From Acinetobacter johnsonii CIP 64.6 (GTDB lineage: Bacteria > Pseudomonadota > Gammaproteobacteria > Pseudomonadales > Moraxellaceae), in assembly GCF_000368045.1 (NCBI RefSeq), contig NZ_KB849235.1, forward strand, positions 192,836 to 256,835: a stretch of DNA of 64,000 nucleotides, written 5' to 3'. Made by a program: the position numbers and the translations under genes. A model generated the notes under the pieces. It searched no databases. It was not told the origin of the DNA and saw only the letters and a program-made list of their open reading frames with translations. Each line of letters starts with the position of its first letter. Position 1 is the stretch's first letter. Of this stretch, positions 15,841-23,729 are shown one piece after another.

Positions 15841-16182
15841 TCAAGCTAGAACATCTGAAGATTCAAATTTCCTCTTATGCCCCAAGATATCTGATTTGCA
15901 CCAATATTCATCTAACTGAGTGTTAATTAAATCTTCTTCCATAGATTCGAGAACATAAAAAAGCCTTAACTCTTCATTTCTTTCTAAAATCTTAAGTCTA
16001 TATTTTTCTATTTCAGCCACTCCAGGCTTGGCAATAACTTTCTGAAACCCAGCGCTAAATATTATTGGTGCAACTGGTTTTTCGTATTCACATTGCCACT
16101 CTATTTCGTCAGCAACTCCCCCTACAGCTAAAATTTCCCTAACCTTACCTGCAGCTACCCCACCAATAACCGCGATTTTCAT
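15841..16182 (-). CDS. Protein of unknown function
   Basis: 113 residues from ATG 16182 (MKIAVIGGVAAGK); the frame stays open to 16257 but those residues look untranslated. The N-terminus has a glycine-rich GGVAAGK like a nucleotide-binding loop, though not a complete Walker A (no S/T after K). Acidic overall with EDL, EYWCKSD near the end. I recognise no family. It is isolated, with the cassette to the left and a terminator-type hairpin on the right. Confidence 0.4.
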   Translation of the reverse strand: MKIAVIGGVAAGKVREILAVGGVADEIEWQCEYEKPVAPIIFSAGFQKVIAKPGVAEIEKYRLKILERNEELRLFYVLESMEEDLINTQLDEYWCKSDILGHKRKFESSDVLA

Positions 16183-16341
16183 AAAAATCTCAATATATAA
16201 TGTAAAGATAGATTGATAACACATTGAAATATTTAAACAAGCATAATATTTTAACAAATATTTTCTAAGCTTCAGTTTATATCTAATGACCTACATCCCA
16301 TATAATGAAACTATGGGTTATGTATATTTTAGTAATAAGAA

Positions 16342-16375
16342 AAAACCCCGCCAATAATGCATATGAGCGGGGTTT
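16342..16375. terminator. Terminator-like hairpin
   Basis: Stem AAAACCCCGC/GCGGGGTTTT with a 14-base loop, A-run before and T-run in the arm; works on either strand. Stands alone between 16182 and the IS. Confidence 0.75.
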
Positions 16376-16439
16376 TATGTGCCGTAATCCGTTCGGCAAA
16401 AAGGAAATGTAAATTACTCAATAAAAAACCCGCTTACCT

Positions 16440-16448
16440 CTCCCAAAG
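16440..16448. repeat. Target-site duplication CTCCCAAAG, left copy
   Basis: Nine bases repeated at 17488-17496, directly abutting the IS ends. Nine-base duplications are typical of the IS903 group. Confidence 0.92.
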
Positions 16449-17487
16449 GGCTTTGTTGCACAAACCTATCTGTAAAGGCTTTTTTAGCGATATAATTTTC
16501 AAATGAAGAAGCCTACACACAAAATCTACCGCACAACCAATTGGCCCGCATATAACCGAGCACTCATGAGTCGCGGAAATATTGCCATTTGGTTTGATCC
16601 TGCTACGCAATGGTATGCGCCATCAAAAGGCAAACAAGGGCGAAATCAAACCTACTCCGACGCAGCCATCCAATGCTGCTTAATGATTAAATCCTTATTC
16701 CGTCTGTCTTTACGTATGGTCACTGGCTTTGTGCAAAGTCTGATTAAACTTTGCGGATTAAATTGGATAGCTCCAGATTACACCACGCTTTGTAGAAGAC
16801 AAAAGCATATTGATATTGTAATCAGCTACCAAAAAAGTAGCGATGGGCTGCATCTACTCATGGACTCTACAGGCATGAAGTTTCTAGGTGAGGGCGAATG
16901 GAAACGCAAGAAACATGGATCTGAATATCGTCGCCAATGGCGTAAACTTCATATTGGTATAGATGCCAAAACCCTACAAATACGAGCAGTTCAGCTTACA
17001 ACCAATAATGTCAGTGATTCACAGGTGCTTGGTGATTTACTTGATCAGATTCCACAAGATGAGCGGATTGACTCTGTTTATACCGATGGAGCTTATGACA
17101 CCAAGCAATGCCGTCAGGTCATTGCAGATCGGCAAGCGCATGCGGTGATTCCACCTAGAAAAAATGCGAAACCATGGAAAGATACAAAGAGTAGCTCGCT
17201 AGAGCGAAATGAATTACTTCGAACAATTAAACGTTTAGGCAGGACACTATGGAAAAAATGGTCAGGCTATCATCGGCGAAGTTTGGTTGAAACTAAGATG
17301 CACTGCATTAAATTATTAGGAGATAAACTCAGCGCAAGGAGTTTTGGTAGCCAAGTCAATGAGATCCATGCACGTGTAGCAGTCCTTAACAGATTTACGG
17401 AATTAGGTCGACCACTTACCCAAGTTACGCCTTAAATTTGGCTCAATTCGGGGCGCTTTGCATTTCAAAACTTTGTGCAACAAAGCC
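16449..17487 (+). mobile_element. Complete IS903-group (IS5 family) insertion sequence
   Basis: 1039 bp with inverted ends GGCTTTGTTGCACAAA and TTTGTGCAACAAAGCC, perfect over 16 bases, one transposase gene, and a 9-bp target duplication. Other copies: truncated at 12590-13109, and from 63784 to the window end. Confidence 0.97.
16503..17435 (+). CDS. IS5-family transposase (IS903 group)
   Basis: 310 residues, full length. DDE catalytic triad: Asp in LLMDSTGMKFLG (about 122), Asp in VYTDGAYDTK (about 198), Glu in LVETKMHCIKLL (about 264), with the spaced Tyr/Arg signature YHRRSLVETKMH. It cuts and joins its own ends as a DNA-strand transferase. No frameshift or stop, so it may be active, in line with the identical 3' halves of the other copies. 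Confidence 0.97.
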   Translation: MKKPTHKIYRTTNWPAYNRALMSRGNIAIWFDPATQWYAPSKGKQGRNQTYSDAAIQCCLMIKSLFRLSLRMVTGFVQSLIKLCGLNWIAPDYTTLCRRQKHIDIVISYQKSSDGLHLLMDSTGMKFLGEGEWKRKKHGSEYRRQWRKLHIGIDAKTLQIRAVQLTTNNVSDSQVLGDLLDQIPQDERIDSVYTDGAYDTKQCRQVIADRQAHAVIPPRKNAKPWKDTKSSSLERNELLRTIKRLGRTLWKKWSGYHRRSLVETKMHCIKLLGDKLSARSFGSQVNEIHARVAVLNRFTELGRPLTQVTP

Positions 17488-17496
17488 CTCCCAAAG
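17488..17496. repeat. Target-site duplication CTCCCAAAG, right copy
   Basis: Matches 16440-16448. Confidence 0.92.
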
Positions 17497-17608
17497 TAAG
17501 CGGGTTAAATTTGCGCTTTATTACTAATTCTTTAATTCATCTTTATTTTTCACAGAATATAATCCCATTGTTTCACTATGATGAATAAATCACTCAATTT
17601 CTTAAATA

Positions 17609-17722
17609 TCACTTAACTTCTTTCAAACAATCCCGACACACCTTGATTTCTTCATCATCAATCGTTTAATCGATCTCAGTCGCACCATGCAGGCCGAATA
17701 AGCACATCAGTAATCTAAGCAT
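17609..17722 (-). pseudogene. Small Cys-pair protein gene with an internal stop
   Basis: ATG 17722 is preceded by an AGGAG ribosome site. The frame gives MLRLLMCLFGLHGATEID, a TAA, then TIDDEEIKVCRDCLKEVK and a final TGA; 38 codons in all. The second half with CRDC looks like half of a small zinc ribbon, and the frame continues sensibly past the stop, so one nonsense change probably killed the gene. Family unknown; similar tiny genes occur in phages. The rest of the 17497-17910 gap shows nothing I can support. Confidence 0.4.
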
Positions 17723-17908
17723 GATTTTACTCCTGGACAATCAAGCAATCATGTCGCAAGAAATGTCAGTTACTTTTACTTATAAAACATAAATTTATGA
17801 TATTTATTTCCATAATAATGTCAGTAATTTTGTCGAACTAAACAAGATCCCCTCCTGGCTAATCAAGCATTTTAACTTGGTGTGATTACACTAATATTTC
17901 TCAGGGCA

Positions 17909-17936
17909 ATAAAAAAAGGACGTGGCAAATTGCCAC
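17909..17936 (-). terminator. Rho-independent terminator
   Basis: Stem GTGGCAA/TTGCCAC (17922-17936); on the minus strand it is followed by CGTCC and seven T's. Confidence 0.8.
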
Positions 17937-17945
17937 ACCCTTGCC

Positions 17946-18152
17946 TTAGATTACGATATTGACCAGCTCGGCAACTGATCTACCGCTACTCGACACAATA
18001 AACTTCTCAAAGTTAGCTATTGATCCGCTTTGTGTCTTTCATCTTGATTAGTCGGGGTGTCACCCACAATTTATGGCTCTAAGGCTAACTCAATATGTGA
18101 CGAAATCACATTGGATTCAAACCAATTTATACGGCTGGTTTCAGCATCCCAC
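17946..18152 (-). pseudogene. Decayed phage gene ends beside the IS3 element
   Basis: Two minus-strand pieces look like former coding DNA. 18151-18071 reads WDAETSRINWFESN...ELALEP and stops; it is cut on its upstream side by the IS. 17946-18038 reads ...GSIANFEKFIVSSSGRSVAE to a stop; a one-base change near the ATG at about 18041 would join it to a start. A terminator follows at 17909. Families unknown; low confidence that these were separate genes. Confidence 0.3.
18149..18152. repeat. Target duplication CCAC, left copy
   Basis: CCAC also occurs at 19339-19342, right after the other IS end. Four bases fits the 3-5 bp of IS3 elements. Confidence 0.7.
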
Positions 18153-18191
18153 GGTAATCCTCCCATAAATAACCGAAGTTAAAAGTAGAGG

Positions 18192-19007
18192 TTAAGCAGC
18201 CATTAGAGGTGGCTTTCCTTTGTTAGCTTGATGTGGTCTTTCATGGTTGTAATGCCACAACCAGTTTGTTGCATAATCTTGTACTTCATCCAAAGTATCA
18301 AATAAATGCTTGCTCAGCCAACTATAACGTATGGTCCGATTATAGCGTTCAATATACGCATTCTGCTGTGGCTTACCCGGTTGAATATATTCAATACGAA
18401 TACCGTGCTCAGTAGCCCAGCGCACAAATTCGTGACTGATAAATTCGGGACCATTATCGCATCGGATCACTAACGGTTTTTCTCTCCACTCCAGCAATTG
18501 ATTCAACGTACGAATAACCCTGATTGTGGGCAATGAGAACCCTGCGTCAATGGCTAGGCCTTCGCGGCGGTAATCATCAATCACATTCAATAATCGAAAC
18601 TTGCGACCATCGGAAAGCTGATCATGCATAAAATCTAATGACCAAACCTGATTTTCTCGGATTGGTTCTTTCAATGGTTCAGGCGCATGCCGTTTTAGTC
18701 TTCTTCTCGGTTTAATACGCAGATTCAGTGCCAACTCACAGTAAATGCGGTAAACCCGCTTGTGATTCCAGCAGCAACTCTCAACATGCCGTAAATACGA
18801 GAAGCACAAACCAAAGCCCCAATCGGAATTTTCCTCAGTGAGTTCAATGAGCTGTTCAGCAATGAGTGCATTGTCATCGCTGAGTTTGGCTTGATAGCGG
18901 TAGCAGGTTTCACTAATGCCAAATGCTTTACAAGCCAAACGAATACTAATGGCATGCTGGGCAACTGCCTGTTGTGCCATCTTACGCCGGCAAGATGGCT
19001 TTACCAC
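18192..19007 (-). CDS. IS3-family transposase, OrfB (DDE integrase domain)
   Basis: About 271 residues; the rve integrase core has Asp in QVWSLDFMHDQL, Asp in VIRCDNGPEFIS and Glu in NAYIERYNRTIR, the DD35E triad. The frame begins at a GTG but is normally made as an OrfAB fusion after -1 slippage on AAAAAAG (minus strand of 19007-19013). No interrupting lesions. Confidence 0.95.
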   Translation of the reverse strand: MVKPSCRRKMAQQAVAQHAISIRLACKAFGISETCYRYQAKLSDDNALIAEQLIELTEENSDWGFGLCFSYLRHVESCCWNHKRVYRIYCELALNLRIKPRRRLKRHAPEPLKEPIRENQVWSLDFMHDQLSDGRKFRLLNVIDDYRREGLAIDAGFSLPTIRVIRTLNQLLEWREKPLVIRCDNGPEFISHEFVRWATEHGIRIEYIQPGKPQQNAYIERYNRTIRYSWLSKHLFDTLDEVQDYATNWLWHYNHERPHQANKGKPPLMAA

Positions 19008-19267
19008 TTTTTTGCCATCGCTTCCTGGATGATTTCGGCCTTTAATCGCTCTTCCGCATACATCTTTTTAAGTCTGGTATTTTCGGCTTCTAGCTCTTTC
19101 AGTCGAGCCATTAATGATGTATCCATACCACCATATTTGGCACGCCATTTATAAAAGGTAGCATTACTCATGCCGTGTTCACGGCAAAGGGTCGCTACAG
19201 GTGTGCCAGATTCTGCCTGTTTCAAGATGGACATGATCTGACTGTCAGTAAATTTAGATGTTTTCAT
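19001..19267 (-). CDS. IS3-family OrfA (helix-turn-helix, leucine zipper)
   Basis: 88 residues. Helix-turn-helix near residues 10-40 (VATLCREHGMSNATFYKWRAKYGG) recognises the IS ends; a leucine-zipper-like region LKELEAENTRLKKMYAE supports dimerisation. Ends AMAKKW at the slippery site where ribosomes shift to OrfB. Confidence 0.95.
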   Translation of the reverse strand: MKTSKFTDSQIMSILKQAESGTPVATLCREHGMSNATFYKWRAKYGGMDTSLMARLKELEAENTRLKKMYAEERLKAEIIQEAMAKKW

Positions 19268-19338
19268 GCAGAATCTCCTGCTCGTATCTTAAGAGAAAAT
19301 TCTACTTTTAGATCCTATTATTTTTAGGGGGGATTACC

Positions 19339-19342
19339 CCAC
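19339..19342. repeat. Target duplication CCAC, right copy
   Basis: Matches 18149-18152. Confidence 0.7.
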
Positions 19343-19457
19343 CGTTTGCGCTTTTAGCTGAGCAAATGAATGCATAGCGTCACAAATCCGAATTACCTAA
19401 TGGCTGACGTTATTTCATAAGATCACCAGTGAGTCAGGTTTATAGAATCTCAGGCAT

Positions 19458-19484
19458 TAAAAAGCCCAATCATTTGACCGAGCT
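19458..19484 (-). terminator. Terminator-like hairpin of the AAAGCCC...GAGCTTT type
   Basis: AAAAAGCCC...GAGCTTT with imperfect stem; similar short hairpins recur at 20158, 20409 and 20752 in the island. No intact gene is left beside it; 19343-19552 otherwise shows nothing supported. Confidence 0.4.
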
Positions 19485-19552
19485 TTGATGTAATTAAATA
19501 TCTGGGTGGCGGCATTAAAATTTAAACCACTACGAATAAAGTCAAGCCGCCA

Positions 19553-19583
19553 TAAAAAAAGCCTAATCCACGGGGACTAGGCT
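19553..19583 (-). terminator. Terminator of the island tRNA
   Basis: Stem AGCCTA/TAGGCT with a 12-base loop that can pair further (CC/GG); seven T's follow on the minus strand. It starts 24 bases beyond the tRNA CCA end. Confidence 0.8.
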
Positions 19584-19606
19584 ATAAACTTTGAATCTTT
19601 TTTCGT

Positions 19607-19683
<77 letters not shown>

Positions 19684-19696
19684 TCAACGAGTTAGC

Positions 19697-19725
19697 TTTA
19701 TACGCCCTAAGCAACCACAAAGCAA
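19697..19725 (-). promoter_or_regulatory. Promoter of the island tRNA-fMet
   Basis: Minus-strand TTGCTT (19720-19725), 17-base spacer, TATAAA (19697-19702), 14 bases before the mature 5' end. A GC-rich GGGCG lies just upstream of the -10 box. Confidence 0.6.
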
Positions 19726-19781
19726 ACTTTATTTGAAATATAAACACTTATAGTATTAACGAAATTCAAAATATCTAAAGC

Positions 19782-20069
19782 CTACCCTAAAATTGCTTCA
19801 GTTATAAATGCTGGATGAGATGCTCGATAGAGGCTCAATCTTCTCTTTTCACCCTCTAAAAAAAACTTGGGTTCTTCCGACCATATTGATTTTCTCGAAT
19901 CAAGCCCGGATAGACCTACTGCCCAATCAGAAACAGCCCCATAAACAAAAGTATTATCAGCGAAAATTAATTTGGTCTTGTTATGTGTACTATTTATAAG
20001 AACTTTATGTGTTGGTAATGAACCGAATACACTAATCTGAGTGTAAATGTATTTATAGATTTCAGGCAT
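19782..20069 (-). CDS. Protein of unknown function
   Basis: 95 residues from ATG 20069 (MPEIYKYIY); ATG 20081 is also in frame. Mixed alpha/beta sequence with STHNKTKLIFADNTFVYG, an Arg-rich EGEKRRLSLYRASHPAF and no membrane segment. I recognise no family with certainty. It looks coding because it is balanced in composition and ends just upstream of the tRNA promoter. Confidence 0.4.
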   Translation of the reverse strand: MPEIYKYIYTQISVFGSLPTHKVLINSTHNKTKLIFADNTFVYGAVSDWAVGLSGLDSRKSIWSEEPKFFLEGEKRRLSLYRASHPAFITEAILG

Positions 20070-20157
20070 ATAGAGGAGCACTTAAAAGAGAGCGTCACTA
20101 TACCATCTTAGTTGTTTAAAAAGCCCATCAAAGCCCATGCAATTTGTATACAGCAAT

Positions 20158-20195
20158 AAAAAAGCCCTACATCTCTGTAAGGCTTTTCCCCTTGA
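20158..20195 (-). terminator. Terminator hairpin
   Basis: AAAAGCCCTAC/GTAAGGCTTTT arms around ATCTCT with one bulge; A-run on the left gives T's on the minus strand. A second, AAACCTGCA/TGCAGGT (about 20284-20312), follows. The stretch 20100-20452 holds these hairpins and one more at 20409-20437 and no supportable gene. Confidence 0.55.
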
Positions 20196-20452
20196 CTCAT
20201 TTTGCGCTGATACAAGGAATCGTTGTTTTTATTTACAACAAAATAATTAAATCATTAATCGAATAAAAAATGAAGCAAAAAAAACCTGCAACTTGGGGAA
20301 GGTGCAGGTATAAACAGATATTAACTATCATGGAGAACTTAATACCAACTAATATACTTGGTTTATATTGAGATCTCATTCACATTTTATTCCAAATTAT
20401 TTAGGAATAAAAAAAAGCCCACCATTTGGCGAGCTTTCCTTGATGCTTAAAC

Positions 20453-20692
20453 CTATTCTTTTGAACACTTCACTTCAAACTGGTATTCGTCTTGGGTAAC
20501 CTTAATTTTAATATTTTTATATTTTCGTTTGTTTGGATCCATTGCCGACCCTGCTACTTCCTCAAAAAAGCTACGATCATTCATTAGCTCGCCATACGCT
20601 TTATAACCCAACAAAATCTTTTCAGGTTTTTTGCCGTTAACTACTAATTCACTAAGAGTATCATCTAATTTCTTGACAGTTAGAATTGCCAT
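20453..20692 (-). CDS. Small phage-type protein of unknown function
   Basis: 79 residues, Lys/Asp-rich, with PEKILLGYKAYGELMNDRSFFEEV in the middle and a beta-strand-like C-terminus (NIKIKVTQDEYQFEVKC). The GYKAYGELM region recalls small phage morphogenesis or decoration proteins, but that is only an impression. Followed by an AAAGCCC-type terminator. Confidence 0.5.
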   Translation of the reverse strand: MAILTVKKLDDTLSELVVNGKKPEKILLGYKAYGELMNDRSFFEEVAGSAMDPNKRKYKNIKIKVTQDEYQFEVKCSKE

Positions 20693-20751
20693 TTCAGTTA
20701 AAGCTCAAAACAAAAATTCATTATTGCTTATTTTCATGAACAAACAATGTC

Positions 20752-20782
20752 AAAAAAAAGCCCATCAAATGATGAGCTTTTA
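20752..20782 (-). terminator. Terminator hairpin
   Basis: AAAAGCCCATCA/TGATGAGCTTTT with a two-base AA centre; A-run on the left (T-run on the minus strand). Downstream of the 34-codon frame at 20858. Confidence 0.65.
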
Positions 20783-20857
20783 AGTCTTGGTCTCGGATAA
20801 CCCGTAATACGACCAGTATAGTGAAACTATAGCTTAGATTCCGAAATAATGGAATCC

Positions 20858-20962
20858 CTAGGCCTTTAATTCCTTGTAAGTATTTTTCTTATACTTTTCA
20901 ACCGCCTTTGACGCCTCATCAATTGCCGACTCCATAGCCATCCGAATATCAACTTCTTGCAT
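20858..20962 (-). CDS. Short frame, possible gene fragment
   Basis: 34 codons from ATG 20960-20962: acidic start MQEVDIRMAMESAIDEASKA and basic end, a likely single helix. It sits right against the truncated methyltransferase of the other strand, so its upstream part may be missing; it could be the tail of a longer phage gene. Confidence 0.3.
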   Translation of the reverse strand: MQEVDIRMAMESAIDEASKAVEKYKKNTYKELKA

Positions 20963-20967
20963 TACGC

Positions 20968-21711
20968 ATGACTGGTGATAACCACGGCGAAGCGATTATT
21001 CGTTTAGATGGTTTTCGCGTTACTGCACGTTTTGAAGTTGAAGCATTTGAAGGCAGCTACGGCGTACCAGGTAATGAATTCACAGCTGTAGACGTAACCA
21101 GCCTTGATGAAGTGACCGTTTCAGATGCCCTACACACAATTGCAACTGGTGGGCATCACGGCTTAGTGTCGGCATTTTTAGCCAAAAACTATACTGGAGT
21201 CGTTGGTAGTTCAGCAAAAGAACCCGTCCATACAATTACAGCCAGGGACCACAATTCACTTGTTGTCAGTCATTTATCGAAGATGAAGAACAACTGCATT
21301 GGTCAGGAGTTGAGTGAACCGATCCACACCATGACCACTGTTAATCAGTTTGCTGAAGTACGCGCTTTTCTGACTGCCTTCTATGGCAATGAGAAAGACG
21401 GTAATTCAATTGGGGAACCTTTACGCACTATTCCAACACGTGACCGGTTTGGATTGGTAACTGTTGGCCAACAGCAATATCAAATTGTAGATATTGGTTT
21501 CCGTATGCTTCAACCAGTAGAGCTATTCAAAGCTCAAGGCTTTCCTGATTCTTATATTTTTGAAAAAGGATTGGATGAGCATGGTACCGAAATCCGACTG
21601 ACTAAAACTGAGCAAACAAGAATGGTTGGTAATTCAGTTTGCCCTCAGTTATCTCGAGCATTGGTCGAAGCCAATTTTAAACATGAAAGCAAATATCGAG
21701 GTGCAGCATGA
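20968..21711 (+). pseudogene. C5 cytosine DNA methyltransferase, N-terminally truncated
   Basis: 247 codons covering the target-recognition and C-terminal part only. The end has the class motifs near GFRMLQPVELFKAQGFPDSY and RMVGNSVCP (motifs IX-X). SAM-binding motif I and the PCQ catalytic loop are missing. The middle has four degenerate repeats with core EP(L/V/I)xTI/MxTxDRFGLV at about 30-residue spacing, known in phage methyltransferases. No start signal exists; the frame abuts a different sequence at about 20965. The 3' genes are intact and coupled. Confidence 0.85.
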
Positions 21712-21917
21712 AAGACCTCCAACACATCGCCCAAGAACTTGCTGAAGAATTCGCACCACTCGTTATAGGTCAATCAGGTGCAACCAAGACATTCACGGCG
21801 GAGCAAGCCTCTGCCCTATATCACATCCTTGTAAGTTTTGGATATAAGGATGAATGCAAGGGCTTGGATACCAAATTACCGTTTGAGTTAATTGATATTA
21901 AGAAGGAGGTATCTTAA
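21708..21917 (+). CDS. Small protein of unknown function
   Basis: 69 residues, soluble, acidic. Start overlaps the methyltransferase stop by four bases (ATGA). Pattern LAEEFAPLVIG, FTAEQASALYHILVSFGYKDE suggests a helical phage early protein. Ends one base before the next start; a GGAGG site for the next gene lies in its last codons. Confidence 0.55.
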   Translation: MKDLQHIAQELAEEFAPLVIGQSGATKTFTAEQASALYHILVSFGYKDECKGLDTKLPFELIDIKKEVS

Positions 21918-22181
21918 ATGGCTCGTTTAACTAAAATCGATAAAATGTCTGCATGCGAAAAAAAAGCTGTAATTAAAGATTTTCGTAATGCGCCACCTGA
22001 AGCGGATTTTCCACCCGAAGCCATTGCACTAACCTTTCATATTTCACTGGCTTGGCTGCAAAAGAAGAGATGTGAAGGTGGTGGAATACCCTTTTCAAAA
22101 CCGACAGCTAAAACAGTACTCTATCGAAAAAGTGATGTTTTAGAATTTATGGACAGCAACCGGCTCCAACACACAGCCTAA
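21918..22181 (+). CDS. Excisionase/AlpA-like winged-helix DNA-binding protein
   Basis: 87 residues. The C-terminal half HISLAWLQKKRCEGGGIPF....KTVLYRKSDVLEFMD follows the MerR/excisionase-like pattern: recognition helix, wing, and the YRxSDVxxF motif. Such proteins bend DNA at attachment sites or control integrase. Its place 240 bases from the right attachment site supports a role as directionality factor. GGAGG site just upstream of ATG 21918. Confidence 0.65.
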   Translation: MARLTKIDKMSACEKKAVIKDFRNAPPEADFPPEAIALTFHISLAWLQKKRCEGGGIPFSKPTAKTVLYRKSDVLEFMDSNRLQHTA

Positions 22182-22184
22182 TAA

Positions 22185-22212
22185 AAAGCCCTCAGTTGAG
22201 GGCTTTATTTTT
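22185..22212 (+). terminator. Terminator of the excisionase-like operon
   Basis: Stem AAAGCCCTC/GAGGGCTTT with AGTT loop then TATTTTT. Confidence 0.88.
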
Positions 22213-22225
22213 GAATATGATTTTA

Positions 22226-22403
22226 TATTTTAGTAAGTCTACTTAGAGTCTACAAATTGGAACCACAAGTAGACTCATTGTAGACGCTAGAGCTATTTCC
22301 GTAGATCGTAATAGATAGTCAGATATTGCAATATGCTGTAAATATAGGTGTTTGAGGATTATTTAAGATGCAGGATATTGCGAAATATTGTATGGAATTG
22401 CGA
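22226..22403. promoter_or_regulatory. Candidate Int/Xis arm sites, right end
   Basis: Contains AGTCTAC twice and its inverse GTAGACT (22230-22275), TAGACGCTAGA (22281-22291), TATTGCAA (22324-22331), TATTGCGA (22376-22383) and ATTGCGAA (22397-22404). The second and third motifs also lie beside int at the left end. Confidence 0.5.
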
Positions 22404-22423
22404 ATTTTATAGGAGAATTTAGA

Positions 22424-22465
<42 letters not shown>

Positions 22466-22693
22466 ATATGCTGAATTTGTTATATGTCAACAAGTTCAGG
22501 CGGAATAAATACTAGCGAAGATTTTTCAAAAGACAAGCTTTTTCATACATGGTTGTACACTATCCAAACAATCAAGGAAATTTAGATCATCAAACTGACA
22601 TATCAGGTCTTTCACGATCTTTGAGTTACATGCTAAGACTCAAAAGCACTTATAAATACTAGAATAATAGAATTTAATTAAATTGGATAAAAA

Positions 22694-22807
22694 CTAAATA
22701 CTGGCTTCTTCTTTTTTTCGTGACTCAATGAAAAACTCAATAACTGACCATAGAACAACCAAAAAAAAGAGAACGATTGCACATACAAAAGTCGAAAGAT
22801 AAGCCAT
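22694..22807 (-). CDS. Small single-pass membrane protein, 37 residues
   Basis: ATG 22807 has AGGA nine bases upstream. The peptide is MAYLSTFVCAIVLFF... with a membrane segment of about 20 residues followed by a charged tail ESRKKEEASI, the design of many small regulatory membrane proteins. Just upstream lies a hairpin AAAGTGTG/CACACTTT (22840-22861). It is the only likely gene in the 580-base gap between the island and the acyltransferase. Function unknown. Confidence 0.5.
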   Translation of the reverse strand: MAYLSTFVCAIVLFFLVVLWSVIEFFIESRKKEEASI

Positions 22808-23045
22808 TTTAACAATCCTGAACTTTGTTAAACCAAAGTTAAAGTGTGAAAATGCACACTTTAATCTTAGACCAAAGTCTAATCCGTCATTTCGATTATG
22901 AATAGTAGTATTTTCATTTTCACCATATTTATTTTCTATTTGATTAGATTTAAAACATCTTAATGCTCCATTTCTACCCTCACCTTGTTCAACTACTTAG
23001 GATTCAAGCCGATTCATAAAAGTGGCAAGTACAACCAAGTAGGAC

Positions 23046-23681
23046 TTGACTCAAACCGCAAACAAGCAGACATTAGCCTCTTTAAAAAACACTTGTATTT
23101 TTATGCTCATGTTAAAAAAATTCATTGGTGAGTCTGCGTTTAAACTCGCAGGCTGGAAATATCATGTAGAACCAAACGTTTTGGAAGACAAGCAAGTCAT
23201 TATTGGATTTGAACATACTTCTATGTTGGATGCTGTCTTGTCACTGGCAATTTTTCAAATCTACGATATGAAAATCCATACCCTGATTAAAAAAGAATTA
23301 TTCAAAGGGCCAATGAAGCCCATACTCGAAGCCATTGGTGGTATCGCGGTCGATCGTAAGTCAAATAAAGACATTGTGTCTCAAATGGTTGAACACTTTA
23401 GCCAAAATGAAAAATTCAATTTAGTCATTGCACCTGAAGCAACACGTGCCAAAACAGGTGAAGTACGTAAACCTATTCGTACTGGGTTTTGGCATATTGC
23501 TAAAGCAGCAAATGTGCCTATTGTACTCATGTACGCGAACTCAAAAACCAAGCAAGGCGGTATTTTTGGAAAAATCTACCCAACAGATCTAGATCATGAC
23601 TTAGCGCTTATTAAAGCACTTTATAAAGAGCATGTTGGTTTAGATATTGAGATTCCAGAACCTAAAACTGCTGCACAATAA
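23046..23681 (+). CDS. PlsC-like acyltransferase (1-acyl-glycerol-3-phosphate type)
   Basis: 211 residues from a TTG at 23046; the next ATG in frame is 23103, and neither has a good site, so the start is open. Catalytic HX4D motif HTSMLD (about 58-63), glycerophosphate-binding EATRAKTGEVRKPIRTGF (about 137-154). Members acylate lysophosphatidate or other acyl acceptors at the inner membrane. Length is short, without extra membrane helices, like the small acyltransferases next to housekeeping genes. A stem-loop follows. Confidence 0.82.
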   Translation: MTQTANKQTLASLKNTCIFMLMLKKFIGESAFKLAGWKYHVEPNVLEDKQVIIGFEHTSMLDAVLSLAIFQIYDMKIHTLIKKELFKGPMKPILEAIGGIAVDRKSNKDIVSQMVEHFSQNEKFNLVIAPEATRAKTGEVRKPIRTGFWHIAKAANVPIVLMYANSKTKQGGIFGKIYPTDLDHDLALIKALYKEHVGLDIEIPEPKTAAQ

Positions 23682-23694
23682 GGTCATTTAATTA

Positions 23695-23729
23695 ACCTAA
23701 AAGAATGTGAAGACGCTATTCTTTTAGGT
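23695..23729 (+). terminator. Long stem-loop after the acyltransferase gene
   Basis: Perfect 12-pair stem ACCTAAAAGAAT/ATTCTTTTAGGT with an 11-base loop, but no T-run after it; may end or protect the transcript. Confidence 0.5.

Larger units (their letters stand above)
16427..17506. terminator. Second hairpin, split by the IS in its loop
   Basis: Left arm AACCCGCTTAC (16427-16437) and right arm GTAAGCGGGTT (17496-17506) are perfectly complementary. Without the IS and one TSD copy the loop would be CTCTCCCAAA. The insertion therefore hit a terminator-like hairpin. Confidence 0.75.
18153..19338 (-). mobile_element. Complete IS3-family insertion sequence
   Basis: About 1186 bp. Ends begin GGTAATCC on each side; the terminal inverted repeats share GGTAATCC, CCC, AAATAA and TAAAAGTAGA over roughly 36 bases with some mismatches. 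Holds orfA and orfB joined by an A6G slippery site, and is flanked by CCAC. Confidence 0.9.

Noticed and set aside
15707..15919. 70-residue plus frame right of the ATPase cassette
   Set aside because: Ser/Gln-rich, no ribosome site, overlaps the end of a more plausible minus gene.
19782..20081. MreB/actin-like fold for the unknown island protein
   Set aside because: A faint resemblance only; no phosphate-binding motifs could be pointed out.
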